Part shown: positions 44,531 to 51,725 of the stretch, in pieces
Layout of the letters: each line of letters starts with the position of its first letter
Numbering within the stretch: position 1 is the stretch's first letter
Assembly: GCA_023150555.1 (NCBI GenBank)
Contig: JAKLKQ010000006.1
Location: 1-51,725, forward strand
Origin: Planctomycetota bacterium
GTDB lineage: Bacteria; Planctomycetota; SZUA-567; H5-PLA8
Length of the DNA: 51,725 nt
Reading direction: 5' to 3'
The notes under the pieces: generated by a model
What the model was told of the DNA's origin: nothing
Seen by the model: only the letters and a program-made list of their open reading frames with translations
Databases searched by the model: none
Translations under genes and position numbers: made by a program

Positions 44531-46912
44531 TTACTCCTTCACTTTCAGCACATCGAGCCAGTTCAAGTGCCGGATCTCGAGGTGCAGGATCGCCTGCGCA
44601 AGGACCACGAAGCCCGCCATCAGCAGCGCCGCCGTAACCAGGCGCATGGGGCCGACGATGACCGCGAGGCGATACAGGTCCGTATTGTAGGCCGACGAGA
44701 CCACGTGCGCCAAGCCGATCCCCGCCACAATGCCCAGTGCCACGCCCAGCGCGTTCAGCGCAAGGCTCTCCTTCGCGAAGATGCCCGTCACCTGCCGCGG
44801 CGCGTACCCCAGCACGCGCAGCGTGCCCACGTCGCGCTGGCGCTCGCTCAGCGCCACCAGCGCCGCGTTCAGCACGCTGCCGAAGGCGATGCTCCCGGCG
44901 AAGACGACCAGGATGCCCACCATCACGCCCAGCGACTGGTCGAAAGTCTCCTGGATGCGCTCCAGGCTGCGGCTGCGGCGCGTGACGCCCACCACGCCGG
45001 GGCGTTCGCGCAGTTCATCGATGAAGGCGGCGGAAGGTTCACGCGTGTACGTCCGGGCGACGAGGACGTTGGCGCTGCGCTCCTCTCCGATCAGCCGGCT
45101 GAGATAGCCGATCTCCGCATATGCGCCAAGGCCGATGTACGTGTCGACGATCTCCGCCACTGCGGCGCGCACCCGTTCGCGGCGTCCGATCAGGGGGCGC
45201 AGTTCCAGGACGTCGCCGGCCTTCACGCCCAGCACCTCGGCCAGGCGCTGTCCCAGCACCAGCCCGGCGTCCGGAATTGCCACCGGCTGCCCGCTGCGGT
45301 CCAGCGGCGTATAAAGGAGGCTGCCTTTCGCGAGGCCCTGTACGCCCACGCGCCGCCGCGCCGCGCCGTAGGTGAGGTCGCACGCGACATGCAGCTGCGG
45401 TTCGGCCTCGCGCGCGCCGGGCAGCGCGGCGAACTCGGACAGGGCCTCGGTTCCGCGCGGGTCGCGCAGCGTCACCGTCACGTCCTGGTGCGCGACGTCG
45501 ACGAACTCGTGCCGCGTCATGAACTTCATGCCGTCGACCATGCTGAGCACGTAGACGATGAGCGATGTGCTGATCAGCGCGGCCAGCACGCCCACGCTGC
45601 TGCGGAAGGGATTGCGGAAGATCGCGCGCAGCGCCATCTTCCACGCGAAGGGTAAACGAGCCCACAGGCGCGGGAAGCGCTCGGGCAGCACGCGGCGGCC
45701 CTTCTCCGGCGGCGGCGGGCGCATCGCGTCGGCGGGGGCCAAACGCGCGGCGTTGCGCACGCCCTTCAGCGTTCCGGCGACGGCGAAGCCGACGCTGATT
45801 CCTAAGCCCCACAGCAGCAGGTCGAGGTGCCGGCCCGCGCGGATGCCGGGGAGTTCGAAGTAGTCGCGGTACATCTCCAGCATCGCGCCTTCCAGCCACG
45901 CGCCCAGCGCGATGCCGCATGAGCCGCCCAGCAGGCCGACGACGACACCGTAGGCGAGGAAATGCCGCGAGACGGCGGCCGACGAGTATCCCAGCGCTTT
46001 CAGCGTGCCGACGACGGTGCGCTGCTGCGTCACCAGCCGCGCCATCACGACGTTCAACACCAGCGCCGCGACGGCGAGGAAGATCACCGGCAGGATCCTC
46101 GCGGTTGTCTCCTGCTGCTTCAGTTCGTCGGCGAGGAACCATGCCGAGGGCTGCTCGTGGATGGGCGTGCTCTGCACCACGCCGTAGGATTCCAGCCGCG
46201 CCTCCAGCAGCGGCAACGCCGCGCGCAGGGCCTCCTTCGAGTTGTCGTGCGCCAGGCCCACGACCTGGTTGTACGCGCCCTGCAGATCGGCGGACTCCTG
46301 CAGAAAGCGCTCGGGCAGGTACAACACGCCGTAACTCTGCGGATCGGGCACGAAACCGCCGGCCGGCGGCAGCAGGTAGACGAACTCCGGCGACATCGCG
46401 GTACCCACGATGAGCAGATCGTGCTGCTTGTCGAGCAGCAGCACCTTGATCCGGTCGCCGGGCTTGAGGCGGTTGGCCTCGGCGAACGCGTGGTTGACGA
46501 TGCACTCGTCGCGCCCGCCGAACCACGCCCCGCTGCGCAGGAAGATGTCGTTCAGGACGGGCCGGCGTTCTTCGGGCTGCGAGAGCGCCGTGCCGGGCAG
46601 CGGCTCGCGGCGGCCGGGCAGGTCGATCAGCACGCCCATCTGCACGCGCCCTTCGGCGGCGCGGACGTTGGGCACGCGCGCGGCGGATTCGATCGCGGAG
46701 GCGGGGATGCGCTTGGCGTCGACGGTAAAGTCGGCCATGCGGTACTCGGCGTAGTAGCGGTCGCGCGACGAACGCATGTCGCGGTTGACGCCCAGCATCC
46801 CGACAAAGACGCCCACGCCCAGCGCCGCGATCAGCGCCAGCGCCAGCAGCGAGCCCTTGCGCGCCCACAGGTCGCGCGCGAGCTTCCGCGCCAGCGCCCG
46901 GTGCATGGCCAT
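44531..46912 (-). CDS. FtsX-like ABC transporter permease
   Basis: 793 residues from [20 protein letters not shown], whose ATG overlaps the TGA of the ATPase gene by one base. Two FtsX-type units are present: first helix GSLLALALIAALGVGVFVGM, a large periplasmic domain (about 45-270), then helices around ARILPVIFLAVAALVLNVVM and LAYGVVVGLLGGSCGIALGA. The second unit starts near NPFRSSVGVLAALISTSLIV and ends with LGVMVGILVVFAGSIAFGSV and LVTAALLMAGFVVLAQAILH. The double unit with large extracytoplasmic domains resembles LolCE-type or lipid/peptide export permeases rather than MacB, which has one unit. The substrate is unknown. Confidence 0.88.
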   Translation of the reverse strand: MAMHRALARKLARDLWARKGSLLALALIAALGVGVFVGMLGVNRDMRSSRDRYYAEYRMADFTVDAKRIPASAIESAARVPNVRAAEGRVQMGVLIDLPGRREPLPGTALSQPEERRPVLNDIFLRSGAWFGGRDECIVNHAFAEANRLKPGDRIKVLLLDKQHDLLIVGTAMSPEFVYLLPPAGGFVPDPQSYGVLYLPERFLQESADLQGAYNQVVGLAHDNSKEALRAALPLLEARLESYGVVQSTPIHEQPSAWFLADELKQQETTARILPVIFLAVAALVLNVVMARLVTQQRTVVGTLKALGYSSAAVSRHFLAYGVVVGLLGGSCGIALGAWLEGAMLEMYRDYFELPGIRAGRHLDLLLWGLGISVGFAVAGTLKGVRNAARLAPADAMRPPPPEKGRRVLPERFPRLWARLPFAWKMALRAIFRNPFRSSVGVLAALISTSLIVYVLSMVDGMKFMTRHEFVDVAHQDVTVTLRDPRGTEALSEFAALPGAREAEPQLHVACDLTYGAARRRVGVQGLAKGSLLYTPLDRSGQPVAIPDAGLVLGQRLAEVLGVKAGDVLELRPLIGRRERVRAAVAEIVDTYIGLGAYAEIGYLSRLIGEERSANVLVARTYTREPSAAFIDELRERPGVVGVTRRSRSLERIQETFDQSLGVMVGILVVFAGSIAFGSVLNAALVALSERQRDVGTLRVLGYAPRQVTGIFAKESLALNALGVALGIVAGIGLAHVVSSAYNTDLYRLAVIVGPMRLVTAALLMAGFVVLAQAILHLEIRHLNWLDVLKVKE

Positions 46913-47634
46913 CAGTAGACGATCTCCGAAGGCGGCGCCGGCGATGCGTTCGCGCGGTCGGCGGTAACGCGCCCGTCGACCAGTTCCACGACGCGCGGCG
47001 CGATCGCCGCGATGGCACGGTTGTGCGTGATCACGACGACGGTCTTCTTCAGCCGCGCATGTAGGTCCCACAGCAGGCCCAGCACCTGCCGGCCGGTGGC
47101 GCTGTCCAGCGCGCCGGTGGGTTCGTCGCACAGCAGCAGACGCGGGTTGCTGGCCAACGCGCGCGCGATGGCCACGCGCTGCTGTTCGCCGCCGCTGAGT
47201 TGGCTCGGGAAGTGCCCGGCGCGCTCGGCGAGGCCGACCATCGTGAGCGCCTCGAGGGGGTCCAGCGGATCGGCGACGACTTCGACGGCCACCTGCACAT
47301 TCTCGAGCGCCGTCAGCGAGGGGATCAGGTTGAAGAACTGGAAGACGAAGCCGATCTCGCGCCGCCGGTACAGCGTCAGTTCGCGGTCGCTGGCCTTTGC
47401 GAGGTCGTGGCCCTGGAAGACCACGCTGCCCTGCGTGGGCCGGTCCAAGCCGCCAAGAAGATTAAGGAGCGTGCTCTTGCCGCTCCCGCTGGGGCCGACG
47501 ATGACCAGGAACTCGCCGTCGCCGACGCGCAAGTCCACGCCGCGCAGCGCCGCGACCTCGACTTCGCCCATGGCGAAGACTTTCGTCGCGGAACGGACCT
47601 CGATAAGCGCCGAGCGCGGTTCTTCATCGGACAT
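46912..47634 (-). CDS. ABC transporter ATPase (LolD/MacB type)
   Basis: 240 residues. Walker [11 protein letters not shown]-loop [18 protein letters not shown], signature [15 protein letters not shown], Walker [13 protein letters not shown] and H-loop VVITHNRAI are all intact. The [13 protein letters not shown] stretch and GALD are typical of the LolD/MacB/FtsE subfamily that powers mechanotransmission without moving substrate through the membrane. First gene of an operon with the permease and the adaptor, on the minus strand. Confidence 0.93.
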   Translation of the reverse strand: MSDEEPRSALIEVRSATKVFAMGEVEVAALRGVDLRVGDGEFLVIVGPSGSGKSTLLNLLGGLDRPTQGSVVFQGHDLAKASDRELTLYRRREIGFVFQFFNLIPSLTALENVQVAVEVVADPLDPLEALTMVGLAERAGHFPSQLSGGEQQRVAIARALASNPRLLLCDEPTGALDSATGRQVLGLLWDLHARLKKTVVVITHNRAIAAIAPRVVELVDGRVTADRANASPAPPSEIVY

Positions 47635-47680
47635 GGCGCATCAATGGTAGCGCGATGCGTGCCTGCCGCCAACGCGAGTG

Positions 47681-49117
47681 TCAGCCTTTGCGCTTCAGCT
47701 CCGCGAAGGCCGCCAGGGCCTCGCCGCGGGCCAGCGCGTGATCGACGATGGGGCGCGGATACGTCTCGCCCAGCCGCACGTTCGCATTGCGTAAGACGTC
47801 GTCCGGCGCTTCCCACGGACGGTGCAGCCAGCGGCCGGGAAGCTTGGCGATCTCCGGCACCCAGCGCCGCACGTACGCGCCCGCGGCGTCGAACTTCTCG
47901 CCCTGCGACATGGGGTTGAAGATGCGGAAGTACGGCGCCGCGTCGGCGCCGCAGCCGGCGGTCCACTGCCAGCCCAGCGTGTTGTTGGCCAGGTCGGCGT
48001 CGGCGAGCGTTTCCCAGAACCACGCCGCGCCCTCGTTCCACGAGAGCAGCAGATCCTTCACCAGGAACGACGCGACGATCATCCGCACGCGATTGTGCAT
48101 CCAGCCGGTGGCCCACAGTTCGCGCATGCCCGCATCGACGATCGGGTATCCGGTGCGCCCGCGACACCAGGCTTCGAGCTGCTGCCCGGTACGCGCGCCA
48201 TTCCGCGCCCACGGGAACCTTTCGAAGGCCGCGCGCAGGGGCTTTTCCGGCGTGTGCGGGAAGTGCCAGAGCAGGTGATGCGCGAACTCGCGCCAGACAA
48301 GCTGCCGCAGGTACGGCTCCTCGCCGCGCGGGATCTCGGCCTCGCGCACCGCGTGCCAGACCTGCCGCGGCGAGCACTCCCCGAAGTGCAGGTGCGGGCT
48401 CAGCCGCGAGGTCCCCGCCTCGCCCGGCGCGTCGCGCCCGCGGGCATAGGAGGATAGCGCCTCCTTTATAAAGGAGCGCAGCCGCGCGGCGGCCCCGGCC
48501 TCCCCCGGCGTCCAGGCCTTGGCCAGCCCAGCGGCCCAGTGCGGTTCGCGCGCAAAGGCCTTCGGTTCGACCGACTTGGGCCAACGCGCCGGCGCGAGGA
48601 GCTTCGCGGGCGCGGGTTCGGACGCGGAAGGTTCGTCGAGCTTCAAACAGGCGCGCCAGTACGGCGTGAAGACCTGGAACGGCCCGCCGGAGAGCGTGCG
48701 CACGGCCTCGGGCTCGAAGAGCAGCGCGCCGCCGAAACCGCGCGCCTCGACGCCGTCTTTCGCAAGCGTTCGTTCGAGTTCCGCTTCCAGCTTTCGCGCG
48801 GCGGGCTCGTACCGGCGGCTGAAGTAGACGGCGCCCGCGCCGGATTCCTTGATCAGCTTGCGCAGCGCCGCGAGCGCAGCGCCTTCGCGCACGACCAGGC
48901 GCGCGCCGCGCTTGCGCAGGTCCATATCCAGCGCCGCGAGGGAATGGCGCAGCCACCAGCGCGAGGCCCCGCCCGCGGGCCAGCGGCCTTCGCCGTCGGG
49001 CGACCAGAGGTACACGGGCAGCACGGGCCCGCGCGCCGCCGCCGCGCGCAGGGCGGCGTGATCGCGCAGGCGCAGGTCCTGGCGAAACCAGACGATCGTC
49101 GGGGCGGCCTTCGGCAT
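47681..49117 (-). CDS. phr: Class I DNA photolyase (cryptochrome/photolyase family)
   Basis: 478 residues from MPKAAPTIVWFRQDLRLRDH; an upstream frame extension lacks a ribosome site. The N-terminal Rossmann domain (1-130) binds an antenna chromophore. The helical FAD domain contains TSRLSPHLHFGECSPRQVWH, YLRQLVWREFAHHLLWHFPH, GRTGYPIVDAGMRELWATGW, MHNRVRMIVASFLVKDLLL and NTLGWQWTAGCGADAAPYFR, all hallmarks of class I CPD photolyases. The Trp electron chain appears intact. It repairs UV-induced pyrimidine dimers with blue light, so the organism probably lives in light-exposed places. Confidence 0.93.
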   Translation of the reverse strand: MPKAAPTIVWFRQDLRLRDHAALRAAAARGPVLPVYLWSPDGEGRWPAGGASRWWLRHSLAALDMDLRKRGARLVVREGAALAALRKLIKESGAGAVYFSRRYEPAARKLEAELERTLAKDGVEARGFGGALLFEPEAVRTLSGGPFQVFTPYWRACLKLDEPSASEPAPAKLLAPARWPKSVEPKAFAREPHWAAGLAKAWTPGEAGAAARLRSFIKEALSSYARGRDAPGEAGTSRLSPHLHFGECSPRQVWHAVREAEIPRGEEPYLRQLVWREFAHHLLWHFPHTPEKPLRAAFERFPWARNGARTGQQLEAWCRGRTGYPIVDAGMRELWATGWMHNRVRMIVASFLVKDLLLSWNEGAAWFWETLADADLANNTLGWQWTAGCGADAAPYFRIFNPMSQGEKFDAAGAYVRRWVPEIAKLPGRWLHRPWEAPDDVLRNANVRLGETYPRPIVDHALARGEALAAFAELKRKG

Positions 49118-49171
49118 GCGCGTGACGTTCACCGACGCCTCGCGCGGCGTCAAGCCGCGATGCGCAGTCCG

Positions 49172-49492
49172 CTAGCTGGCCAGCGCCAGCGCACCGCCGT
49201 AAATCGCCAGGCCGCCCAGCACGATGCCGGCCGCGTACCGGGTCCAGTGTCCCAGGTCGGCGGGTTTGCCGTCGCCGGTCTGGCCGTTGAGCATGCGCAC
49301 GTCGACCAGGCGCACGAGCAGCAGCGCGGCGATGCCGCCCCAGAAGATAATGCTCATCGCGAGCACGTCGCCCTCTTCGGTGGCCAGCAAGATGGCGGCG
49401 AAGAGCGGCACGGCGTTGCCGAGGAACATCCAATAGATGCGCGCCAGGCATCCGGCGCCGCCGGTTTTCTCGGGGGTTTTCCCGTCGGGCAT
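49172..49492 (-). CDS. Small three-helix membrane protein (106 aa)
   Basis: Starts MPDGKTPEKTGGAGCLARIY, with AGGGAG 8 bases before the ATG. Helices: WMFLGNAVPLFAAILLA, AMSIIFWGGIAALLLVRLVD and YAAGIVLGGLAIYGGALALA. Likely an inner-membrane protein; no family recognised. It lies 54 bp upstream of the photolyase gene on the same strand and may be cotranscribed with it. Confidence 0.65.
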   Translation of the reverse strand: MPDGKTPEKTGGAGCLARIYWMFLGNAVPLFAAILLATEEGDVLAMSIIFWGGIAALLLVRLVDVRMLNGQTGDGKPADLGHWTRYAAGIVLGGLAIYGGALALAS

Positions 49493-49643
49493 GATTCGTC
49501 TCCCTAGCGCCGCGAAGGCGCATCGGGATGGCGGCCCGACCATCCGAAACCTGCGTGAACGCTCGAAGGAGCGCCCCGCACCCTTTTTTCCTGCTTGCAT
49601 TAAAAACCAAAGGGGAAGGCTAGGCAAGGGCATTCGCGGCGCG

Positions 49644-50729
49644 TCAGCGTACGCGCGGCGGCAGGCCGTCGGGGCCGGGTTTCTCGCCGAGCGGGCGCGT
49701 CTTCCAGCGCTTATGGCCCCACAGCCACTGGTCGGGGTAGGTGCGGATCGCCTTCTCGTATGCCGCGTTTATGCGCAGCAGCAGTTGATCGCGGCGTTCT
49801 TCGTAACTGCCGGATCTTTCCTCGTACTCGATCACGTCCCAGACGTGCATCTTGTGGCGCACGCCATCGGACAGGCGGTTGAGCGTGCAGACGACCAGCG
49901 GCACCTTCGCGGCCAGATAGAGGTCGGCGGGCGAACTGACCGTGCTGGCCAGCGTCCCGAACAGCGGAATGAACTGCCCGCCCGTGCCGCCGTTCTGGTC
50001 GATCGACATCGTCGCGATGCTGCCCTTGTCGATCTCCTTCTTCAGCTTCCAGAGCACCTGCCACTTGTCGATGATGCGGTTGCCGCCGGCCGTGCGGATG
50101 CCCAGCACCAGCTCGTTCATTTTCGGGTTGTCGAGCGGGCGCGCCACCGAGATCAGCGGGTAGCCCTTCAGCGCCATCGCATAGCCCAGCAACTCCCAGT
50201 TGCCGTGGTGCGCGGGCACGGACAGGAGGCCGCGGCCCTTGCCCTTCGCGAGCAACTCGTCGAAGACCTTGGCCTCGGAGAGATCGACGATCTGCTCGAG
50301 CGTCTCCTTGCGCAGCTTGGTCATGCGCGCGAACTCGACGGTCGACAGCGCCAGGTGACGGAAGCACCCGCGCGCCCAGCGCAGCTTCTCCTCCTGCGTC
50401 ATGCCATCGCGGAAGGCAATGGTCATGTGGCTCACCATCTGCCTGCGCTTGCGGCCCAGCAGCGTGTACGCCAGCGCGGCCACCGCGCGCGCCACCGCGC
50501 GCGCGACGGGGCCCGGCAGCACCCGGAAGAAGCCCAGCAGCAAGCGCGCGCCGATGGCGCCCAGCGCATCGGCGAACGCATTGCGTTCGGCGCGTTCGGG
50601 CGGCGCGGTGCCCATGCCGCCGGTGCGTCCGCGCGCCGCAGGCGCTGCGGGCGCGGGGCTTGGCGTCGACGGAGCCGCGGAGGGCTGCGGTGCGGGCGCG
50701 GCGGTTTCGTTCGAAGTCATGTCGCTCAT
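49644..50729 (-). CDS. Lysophospholipid/lipid A late acyltransferase (LpxL/HtrB-like)
   Basis: 361 residues; the start at MSDMTSNETAAP has GGAG 6 bases upstream. An Ala/Pro-rich N-terminal 45 residues precede the catalytic fold: a membrane-associated helix (LGAIGARLLLGFFRVLPGPV), the HHGNWE active site (HX4E type) within GLLSVPAHHGNWELLGYAMA, then SVARPLDNPKMNE, IIDKWQVLWKLKKEIDKGSI and SIDQNGGTGGQFIPLFGTLA. These enzymes add acyl chains to Kdo-lipid A at the inner membrane, so the cell probably has an LPS-type outer membrane. Confidence 0.88.
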   Translation of the reverse strand: MSDMTSNETAAPAPQPSAAPSTPSPAPAAPAARGRTGGMGTAPPERAERNAFADALGAIGARLLLGFFRVLPGPVARAVARAVAALAYTLLGRKRRQMVSHMTIAFRDGMTQEEKLRWARGCFRHLALSTVEFARMTKLRKETLEQIVDLSEAKVFDELLAKGKGRGLLSVPAHHGNWELLGYAMALKGYPLISVARPLDNPKMNELVLGIRTAGGNRIIDKWQVLWKLKKEIDKGSIATMSIDQNGGTGGQFIPLFGTLASTVSSPADLYLAAKVPLVVCTLNRLSDGVRHKMHVWDVIEYEERSGSYEERRDQLLLRINAAYEKAIRTYPDQWLWGHKRWKTRPLGEKPGPDGLPPRVR

Positions 50730-50847
50730 GGAGGGCTCCATGACACACCAAAACGCGCGCGGGTCAAGCGGCGGAAGGCGGCGCCCGGCCCGGCCACCGG
50801 ACACGCAGGTCTTATAAAGGAGGTGCGAACGGGCCCGGTTTTGTTGT

Positions 50848-51075
50848 CGTAAGTCCTTATTGCACGGCGTGCATTTTTCTTGTAAGTCTCTATTTTTCAG
50901 TTCGAATTTTGCGCCGGTTCGTTCACGTAAACCCTATTTGCACAGCGTGCAACGCTTGGATAATTATTGACTTTACGACAAAATTGCACCTTGGGATCGA
51001 TTAAATCGATACATGCCCGTGGTGCACGGACGTTCCGTCACATTTGCGTCACAGAATGTGACGAAACGTCACCGG
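50848..51075. promoter_or_regulatory. Repeat-rich regulatory gap
   Basis: Two 26-bp direct repeats at 50848-50873 and 50926-50951, each ending in a palindrome (TGCACGGCGTGCA and TGCACAGCGTGCA) behind GTAAGTCC or GTAAACCC; the GTAAGTC word recurs at 50882. An ATCGATTAAATCGAT palindrome is at 50997-51011. Three GTCAC and one GTGAC lie within 51037-51072. It is A+T-richer than its surroundings. Binding sites for at least two regulators are likely, controlling the acyltransferase, the small genes to the right, or both. Confidence 0.55.
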
Positions 51076-51312
51076 TTATGCGCCGGCGGCCGGCAGGATC
51101 CGCGAGCTGCGCTTTCGGTTTTCGCGCCCGCTGATGCGCTTGCGGGCGCTCGCGCGGGGTTCCTCCGGATCTACGGCGCCGAGTTCCAGCAGCGTCTCGT
51201 AGACCTCGCGGCGCTGCTTGTCCTGCGCGGTTTCGCCCTGGGTCTTCGGCTTGCGCCGCTGCGCGTCCTTCTCGCGGCGCAACCAGGAGAGCCAGGAGAA
51301 CGAGCTGCCCAT
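51076..51312 (-). CDS. Small charged protein (78 aa)
   Basis: MGSSFSWLSWLRREKDAQRR followed by highly charged helical sequence and a basic end (RASARKRISGRENRKRSSRI). AAAGGAGG lies 6 bases before the ATG, a strong ribosome site. The N-terminal MGSSFSWLSWL could be an amphipathic membrane anchor. Function unknown. It follows the partial gene at the window edge by 40 bp and likely shares its transcript. Confidence 0.55.
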   Translation of the reverse strand: MGSSFSWLSWLRREKDAQRRKPKTQGETAQDKQRREVYETLLELGAVDPEEPRASARKRISGRENRKRSSRILPAAGA

Positions 51313-51352
51313 GCCCCGCCTCCTTTTATGGCCACAAGACGCGGCCCGGCGA

Positions 51353-51724
51353 TCACGCCGGGGCGGTCTTGAAGCTCCTTCCGCTGGTGCAGTTGTCCTT
51401 GCAGTTCCCCTTCTCCGGCTTCTGCTGCCGCCCGCTGGTGCTGGTCAGGCGCGGCGGATCGCGGCGCACGGTCTCGCGCGGCGGTTCGGCGTTGTTCACG
51501 GCGCCGTCGCCGGTGTCGCGGGCGTTGGTGATCTCCGCGGCCAGCGCCGGCAGGTTGCCGAACAGCGGCGTGGGATGGTCCACGCGCGCGAAGGTCGGCT
51601 CGTAGCTCGGCACGCGCCGGCGCGAGGTGCTGTTCTTCATGCGCCATTTCTCGATGGCGGCGGCGGTACTGCCGTTGAAGTGGAACTTGCCGTACTGCTC
51701 CATGAACAGGTTGTGGTAGCGGCC
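51353..51724 (-). CDS. Unknown protein, C-terminal part (5' end outside window)
   Basis: The frame is open from the window edge (GRYHNLFMEQYGKFHFNGST), continuing through AAAIEKWRMKNSTSRRRVPS and HPTPLFGNLPALAAEITNAR to a Cys-containing, basic tail (KGNCKDNCTSGRSF). The visible 123 residues show no membrane helix. I do not recognise the family; whether the visible methionine in LFMEQYG is a start cannot be decided, and continuation upstream is more likely because the residues before it look coherent. Confidence 0.55.
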   Translation of the reverse strand, partial: GRYHNLFMEQYGKFHFNGSTAAAIEKWRMKNSTSRRRVPSYEPTFARVDHPTPLFGNLPALAAEITNARDTGDGAVNNAEPPRETVRRDPPRLTSTSGRQQKPEKGNCKDNCTSGRSFKTAPA

Positions 51725-51725
51725 T

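Noticed and set aside
48461..48476. CTCCTTTATAAAGGAG palindrome
   Set aside because: It lies within the conserved coding region of the photolyase gene, so a regulatory role is unlikely. A similar AAAGGAGG word at 50814 is not followed by a start codon.

Overview
The window reads as a chromosome segment of a GC-rich Gram-negative bacterium, probably of the planctomycete/PVC kind. Reasons: a late acyltransferase of lipid A type, a Ser/Thr kinase, several ECF sigma factors (two with unusual fused or overlapping partners), a PF07399-type putative Na+/H+ antiporter, Kelch and PQQ propellers, and small RxWFQLHLSTCVV membrane proteins. The phylum is an inference and I cannot name a species. There is no rRNA and no complete tRNA.

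The window has two parts. Bases 1 to about 34,260 are accessory DNA. Two 3' fragments of a Met-type tRNA gene, ending at 13,828 and 34,260 and each carrying about 200 bp of related upstream sequence, mark the distal ends of what look like two integrated islands stacked at one tRNA locus. The intact tRNA gene and the integrase would lie left of the window. Bases 34,270 to 51,725 are denser in genes, visibly richer in G+C and free of decayed genes, and look like resident chromosome.

First island (1-13.8 kb): the right end of an IS66-family element; a secreted beta-helix protein; a set of small genes; a nickel/cobalt operon (rcnR, rcnA and a methyltransferase interrupted by TGA) under an RcnR-type operator; a 1.4-kb non-coding stretch packed with unrelated hairpins; a C1q-like protein; and a replication-like module made of 13 TGGCCA repeats, a ribbon-helix-helix protein and a 1052-residue primase-helicase. 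After that come small coupled ORFs and a HIT hydrolase.

Second island (13.8-34.2 kb): a PQQ propeller remnant, a pectate-lyase-like beta-helix, a Kelch protein, an antiporter, an ECF sigma/anti-sigma operon, a decaying tandem array of small membrane proteins, a glycan operon (glycosyltransferase, PIG-L deacetylase, epimerase), an ECF sigma factor with a membrane-anchored extension, several frameshifted or nonsense-mutated genes, and a second beta-helix protein related to that of the first island. Four dispersed repeat families tie the islands together: a 39-bp element with a TCCGTCA hairpin, an element of about 50 bp that separates successive gene modules at 16-21 kb, a leader of about 190 bp that ends at a small start codon, and hairpins with TGTCGGA/TCCGACA arms.

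Resident part (34.3-51.7 kb): an ECF sigma factor translationally coupled to a 1812-residue protein that joins an anti-sigma-like N-terminus to an alpha-2-macroglobulin with an intact thioester and an extra multi-helix membrane block; a glutathione peroxidase; a pseudokinase-kinase tandem protein; a MacAB/Lol-like ABC export operon; a DNA photolyase; a small membrane protein; a lipid A-type acyltransferase; and, after a repeat-rich regulatory gap, two small genes, the last one running out of the window.
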